Of a stretch of DNA of 64,000 bases, positions 63,001 through 64,000 are shown piece after piece; position 1 is the first letter of the stretch; every line of letters begins with the position of its first letter. The notes beneath the pieces were generated by a model. The model was not told the origin of the DNA. It did not search any database and saw only the letters and a list, made by a program, of their open reading frames with translations. The DNA lies in assembly GCA_961205875.1 (NCBI GenBank), contig OY540822.1:11534501-11598500 (forward strand). Reading direction: 5' to 3'. Position numbers and translations under genes: made by a program. Source of the stretch: Sialis fuliginosa. Its lineage: Eukaryota > Arthropoda > Insecta > Megaloptera > Sialidae.

Positions 63001-63833
63001 ACATTTAGATATTTTGACATTTCTTCATCATTTATTTATTACACATTTGCACCAGTGCAGTATTCATTTTCACCATTATTTTCAGTTTGCTTTTTCTTAT
63101 TACAATTATTTACTTCTTTCTCTATTATAACATGTAATATTAATTTTCTCCTTTTATAAAACGTTGGCTACGCCACTGCTGTATACATTGAAATAAACCA
63201 TTGCTATTCTTATTTTATCTGTAGCATCGTGACAATTGAAACAAAAGCAAGAAAAACTGTTGCATTATTTATAAACAATAAAAATCTAGACCTCTTTGGG
63301 GAAGTAGAGATTTATATGTATTTTCTCTGGAACAGAATTAATTTTTTCTGATAGTCTTACACGGTTTATCTTCTTGTACATTTTATATTTTTCCCATTTT
63401 TCACTTTATTCTCTTTAGTATTACCTCCTTTTTCATTTTAAGTCTCTATTGTGAAGTTTTCCGCTCTGAACGCTTATTTTTCATTTCCTGCAGATTTACT
63501 CGGCATTTGTAATTATAATTTTTATTTATTTTCCTATCGGACTTTCCGCTTTTCATGCTCGTCTAGTATTTGCTTTAGTTTTCATACATTTTGTTTATAT
63601 AGTACCTATCTTCATCTAAAACTACAACATCTATGTATCTAGATTTATTTTATTATACATATGTATGCATAATAGAGTAAATATGTAATTTTAAAACCAA
63701 TTCAAAGAAATTTGCAGTCGATTTATTTGTTTATTTTTATTAACAGAGGTAATATCAGAAATAGAGGACAAGCAGTTCACAGAACCCAAACAATAGACAA
63801 CACTGTATCTGTTAATAGAGGAACGCCACCAAC
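47897..63833 (+). CDS. CBM14 (peritrophin-A) cuticle protein, CPAP1-like; nine exons, partial at both ends
   Basis: Joining 47897-48086, 52394-52655, 53512-53682, 56345-56433, 58977-59152, 59761-59933, 61551-61591, 61800-61937 and 63747-63833 gives one open frame of about 442 residues. All introns are GT-AG and every phase agrees. Residues 28-78 form a complete chitin-binding type 2 domain with cysteines at 28, 41, 47, 57, 70 and 78 (spacing 12-5-9-12-7) and the aromatic motifs GYYPHPTDCTQYYVC and CDWPRNVGC. The rest is disordered, rich in Q, N, S, T and P, with a Thr/Ser tract near 385-400. Family knowledge: one CBM14 plus a long tail is typical of CPAP1 proteins, secreted and bound to chitin in the cuticle. 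The signal peptide must lie in an upstream exon I could not find; the 3' end lies beyond the window. A peritrophic-matrix or mucin-like protein is the main alternative. I am confident of the domain and exon chain, less so of the exact orthologue. Confidence 0.92.
49095..49627. mobile_element. Main-family MITE, copy 12 (orientation A)
   Basis: Left end AGGTAGTAGCACCAGTCTTG, right end CATAACTGGTGCCAGTACTT. It resembles copies 1 and 2 most (ATGACCCCAGTAATGGCTAT, CTTACAGCGTGATTTGATGA), so the family has at least two subtypes. It lies in the intron that splits the CBM14 domain. Confidence 0.88.
49632..49677. repeat. Perfect AT-rich palindrome next to MITE copy 12
   Basis: 21-base arms (TACATATATATATTTATAAA plus T and its exact complement) around an AATT centre. 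It starts four bases after the MITE terminus. It could extrude as a cruciform. Confidence 0.85.
50301..50741. mobile_element. Main-family MITE, copy 13 (orientation A)
   Basis: Left end TA|AGGTACTGGCACCAGTCTTG; right end decayed (GTCCAAGACTGGTTATAAGT). Several small internal deletions. Same intron and same orientation as copy 12. Confidence 0.85.
52394..52655 (+). CDS. Exon B: end of the CBM14 domain and Gln/Pro-rich linker
   Basis: The acceptor is TTTCTAG|CC and the donor AAG|GTAAAC. The first base completes the Ser codon begun in exon A, giving KYSHELQTCDWPRNVGC across the junction with the last two domain cysteines. The remaining roughly 70 residues are a Q/P/S/V-rich linker with repeated PQ, QPQ and VQ steps and no hydrophobic core. 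The exon ends in phase 0. An overlapping open frame beginning near 52378 is a shadow: it reads through the acceptor in the wrong frame. Confidence 0.93.
52656..53511 (+). other. Intron B-C: small repeats only
   Basis: The 856-base intron carries two similar quasi-palindromic blocks, GGCATGATGCCTAATTTAAA near 52729 and GGCATCATGCCTATTTAAA near 53193. It also carries a rearranged copy (about 53262-53400) of the element seen at 2410-2600, recognised by ACAGAATTAATACC and GCTTGCAAGCTTGC. Nothing coding. Confidence 0.6.
53512..53682 (+). CDS. Exon C: charged Glu/Arg/Gln-rich segment
   Basis: The acceptor is TTCGCTAG|GAG and the donor TCC|GTAAGTG, a strong consensus. The exon is 171 bases, exactly 57 codons, phase 0 at both ends, so it could be skipped without changing frame. 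The translation starts ERERQQQLYAESDEETLPAE and ends RHSNAIS. It is highly charged, with no cysteine and no recognisable domain. It has the composition of a disordered or short helical linker. Confidence 0.9.
53935..54165. repeat. Interspersed repeat D, copy 2
   Basis: Shares CTCAATTCAACCAATATAT, TTTCGGGCATGACTCC, CACATATTCGGTTG, CCCATATAAATTTCATCAGA and ATGGACTTCGAAG with copies 1 and 3. It sits in intron C-D. Confidence 0.74.
54407..54905. mobile_element. Main-family MITE, copy 14 (orientation B)
   Basis: Left end GTACTGGTACCACTCTTGAA followed by CGCTTTAAGAGC; right end CATGACTGGTACCAGTACTT. It contains a patch near 54720-54775 (TTCGTGGCCCGAACCGCGAT) not seen in other copies, perhaps a small insertion. 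Confidence 0.83.
55379..55578. mobile_element. hAT-type MITE with perfect 8-base target duplication
   Basis: Left end CAGTGGTTCTTAAACTAGGG, right end TTTAAGAACCGCTG, inverted repeats of about 15 bases. It is flanked by ATCTATTA at 55371-55378 and again at 55579-55586, an exact 8-base duplication, which is diagnostic of hAT insertion. The 200-base body includes a G-rich run (55416-55435) and GGCATAAATCAAAGTGC, which also appears in the fragment at 16532. Confidence 0.93.
56345..56433 (+). CDS. Exon D: short linker exon
   Basis: The acceptor is TTCTATAG|AAC and the donor TACAG|GTAATT. The exon is 89 bases and enters in phase 0. It reads NTNDQEEKIRAVSYRTSQLS and ends KQY plus two bases of an Arg codon. 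The frame continues correctly into the next exon. There is no domain. It is recognised by its open frame, splice sites and composition matching its neighbours, so it is less certain than the domain exons. Confidence 0.83.
56517..56834. mobile_element. Main-family MITE, copy 15 (orientation B, internally deleted)
   Basis: Left end TA|AGGTACTGGCACCAGTCCTA, right end CCAAGACTGTTACCAGTATCT. Both ends are present, but some 170 bases of the interior are lost compared with copy 8. Confidence 0.84.
57752..58653. repeat. Large inverted repeat (~900 bp palindrome) in intron D-E
   Basis: Left arm from TATGGTTATGAAACACTTTG, right arm ending GGTGTTTCATAATTA. Mirror blocks include AGTAACTAAATGATTCTACG, CGAGATATAGCCTCTCAAAG, GGTCTGTATCTCAAATCGTT and GACGGATTTGGAATCAGC, with the centre near 58203. 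The arms run more than 400 bases with only scattered mismatches. Related single-arm fragments at about 51530-51690 and 60380-60560 show it belongs to a dispersed family. Confidence 0.9.
58977..59152 (+). CDS. Exon E: Asn/Asp/Tyr-rich segment, tandem NAGNAG acceptor
   Basis: The acceptor region reads TTTTTAGCAG|GGTTGAC. Both TAG (ending 58973) and CAG (ending 58976) could be used. The CAG choice gives R-VDPSLSSDRYISAPPAS; the TAG choice inserts one extra residue and keeps frame. The donor is GATGTCG|GTAAGT. The C-terminal part, NNQYDNHYWDVYDDDVDLY, is rich in Asp, Asn and Tyr. No cysteines. The exon ends in phase 1 and joins exon F to form an Asp codon. Confidence 0.88.
59168..59330. repeat. 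Interspersed repeat D, copy 3, filling intron E-F
   Basis: Shares GGGCATAACTCCGATAAAT, TGCACCGATTTGGTTGAAT, CCCCATACAAATTTTATCAG and ACCATGGACTTCGAAG with the other two copies. It takes up much of the 608-base intron E-F (59153-59760). The rest of the intron is AT-rich without a feature I recognise, apart from a ~40-base AAAAAATTTAAC stretch. Confidence 0.74.
59761..59933 (+). CDS. Exon F: Asn/Gln/Pro/Tyr-rich segment
   Basis: The acceptor is ATTTTTTTAG|ATTAC, with a clear pyrimidine tract, and the donor is TCAGAG|GTAAAA. The first two bases complete an Asp codon. The translation begins DYGQNYSPNSQETLQDNRPT and continues with HHQQAYSPTPNNIYN and QDYSE. It ends in phase 0. The low-complexity hydrophilic composition is the same as exons B and E. 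The open frame continues past the donor into the intron for some 130 bases, but the composition changes sharply there. Confidence 0.88.
60761..61092. repeat. Inverted-repeat element 1 in intron F-G
   Basis: Left TACAGTTTATTTCAAGTTGA and right TCAACTTGGAATACACTGTA are mirror ends. Further in, GTAACCTTTGGTTAAATTTA and ACGATGTGTCATTGGTGCA mirror TGCACCAATCACACATCGT and TAAATTTGACCAAAGGTTA. GAAATGCCGCC mirrors GGCGGCATTTC. A foldback-type MITE of 332 bases. Confidence 0.85.
61108..61474. repeat. Inverted-repeat element 2 in intron F-G, near-perfect hairpin
   Basis: Arms 61108-61272 and 61311-61474 (about 165 bases each) are almost exact mirror copies, with a 38-base loop. Ends TATTTAAATATACCTATTTT and AAAATAGGTATATTTAAATA. 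Inner blocks include TAATAGCGCTTATTTTAATT and TTTTTGTCTTCATCAGAAAT. The near identity of the arms implies recent origin or gene conversion. Confidence 0.93.
61505..61530. repeat. TA microsatellite upstream of exon G
   Basis: About 13 TA units, 20 bases before the acceptor of exon G; length change here would alter the branch-point to acceptor region. Confidence 0.93.
61551..61591 (+). CDS. Exon G: 41-base microexon-like exon
   Basis: The acceptor is TTATTTCTAG|GAG and the donor ATACG|GTAAGTT. The exon is only 41 bases, phase 0 in and phase 2 out, reading EEVDQYQSARQPI plus two bases of an Arg codon. Skipping it would shift the frame. It begins just after a TA microsatellite (61505-61530) and 76 bases downstream of a 367-base inverted repeat. 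It is supported by strong splice sites and phase agreement on both sides. Confidence 0.82.
61800..61937 (+). CDS. Exon H: Thr/Ser-rich mucin-like segment
   Basis: The acceptor is TATCTAG|GGGA. The donor that keeps the frame is GTAAG|GTACAA at 61937/61938. The first base completes an Arg codon. The translation is GNKNDLSYDAVPSIVPVSS, then a run of about 20 residues made almost wholly of Thr and Ser, then NRPSTSAYVR. In secreted cuticle and peritrophic proteins such tracts are usual sites of mucin-type O-glycosylation (inference here). A second GTAAGG donor lies five bases upstream, but using it would bring TAA into frame at the start of exon I. Confidence 0.88.
62071..62224. mobile_element. 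Short hAT-like MITE (CAGGGCCGTAACTAG)
   Basis: Left CAGGGCCGTAACTAG, right TAGTTACGGCCCTG, nearly perfect inverted ends. The flanks TATAAATA and TATATACA agree at 6 of 8 positions, compatible with an old 8-base duplication. Both strands give overlapping short ORFs inside it because of its inverted structure. Lone similar ends occur near 28138 and 33763. Confidence 0.8.
62900..62969. mobile_element. Very short hAT-like element
   Basis: Left CAAGCGATTCCCAAACT, right GTTTGGGGACCGCTG: imperfect inverted ends enclosing only about 40 bases. The flanks TTACGTAGA and TTTAGTCGA are only partly alike, so the target duplication is doubtful. Confidence 0.45.
63747..63833 (+). CDS. Exon I: Arg/Asn/Thr-rich segment, last exon in the window
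   Basis: The acceptor is TATTAACAG|AGGT and the donor CCAAC|GTAAGT, near-ideal. The first base completes an Arg codon from exon H. The translation GNIRNRGQAVHRTQTIDNTV continues SVNRGTPPT. The exon ends in phase 2, so at least one more coding exon lies to the right of the window. No domain is seen. Confidence 0.86.
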
Positions 63834-64000
63834 GTAAGTATTTCATATTTATATATTTTGTAACGTTTTTTCTAATTACCCTAATTCAATTTTCCTTTAA
63901 TTGGGAGGTTGGAAAAGACCTCAGGGCACCGAAACGCACATTTTAACAAATGTATAAAAATTATATTTCTAAATAACAATTTTATAATTGAACTAGATTT

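Larger units (their letters stand above)
61938..63746 (+). other. Intron H-I: two small hAT-like elements, otherwise plain
   Basis: It carries a 154-base inverted-repeat MITE (62071-62224), a short minus-strand fragment of the repeat at 25461 (about 62440-62500), a ~70-base CCCCAAAC element (62900-62969) and a lone hAT-like end on the minus strand (CAGTGGCGTAGCCAAC, near 63162-63177). From 63180 to 63740 the DNA is plain T-rich intron. An ORF there (63451-63642) has no codon or domain support. Confidence 0.6.

Noticed and set aside
1-64000. CRISPR-like or phage-like arrays
   Set aside because: No evenly spaced short direct repeats with unique spacers; all repeats found are dispersed transposons, hairpins or microsatellites.

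Overview
The window reads as nuclear DNA from an arthropod, most likely an insect. It is strongly AT-rich, by eye about three quarters A+T. It has one recognisable protein-coding gene, split into small exons with GT-AG introns, set in a dense field of short DNA transposons, palindromes and decayed retroelement ends. The order of insect cannot be fixed from sequence alone. Helitron-like CGAAGCCGCGG termini, decayed CTGTCTGTCTGT retroelement tails and hAT-type CAGTGGTTCTTAAAC ends are shared by several insect orders.

Positions 1-47896 hold no exon I can defend. The region contains most copies of a 450-530 bp MITE family (termini AGGTACTGGCACCAGTC, probable TA target site), of which I count 15 full or partial copies in the whole window. 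It also holds a second interspersed repeat of about 580 bp starting GCTTCCTCGCCATATCGAAG, several low-copy MITEs, and microsatellites. It is either the long first intron(s) and upstream region of the gene on the right, or intergenic DNA. The short ORFs here are chance or lie inside repeats.

Positions 47897-63833 (+ strand) hold nine consecutive exons whose splice phases all agree, giving one open frame of about 442 residues. The N-terminal part is a complete six-cysteine chitin-binding type 2 domain (CBM14/peritrophin-A), interrupted by a phase-2 intron. It is followed by a long, low-complexity Gln-, Asn-, Ser- and Thr-rich region, including a mucin-like Thr/Ser tract. The architecture (one CBM14 domain plus a long disordered tail) fits a cuticular protein analogous to peritrophins with one domain (CPAP1 class). 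The start codon and signal-peptide exon are not found, and the 3' end runs off the window.

The introns of this gene are themselves loaded with transposons. They carry three large inverted repeats: about 900 bp at 57752-58653, 332 bp at 60761-61092 and 367 bp at 61108-61474. Each would fold into a long hairpin in the pre-mRNA. The left half has a pair of perfect back-to-back hairpins (6272-6352) with identical GTTT loops. I found no tRNA, rRNA, CRISPR array, viral gene or multi-gene operon-like system. The most interesting content is the hairpin structures, the nested transposons and the fine splice-site choices of the CBM14 gene.
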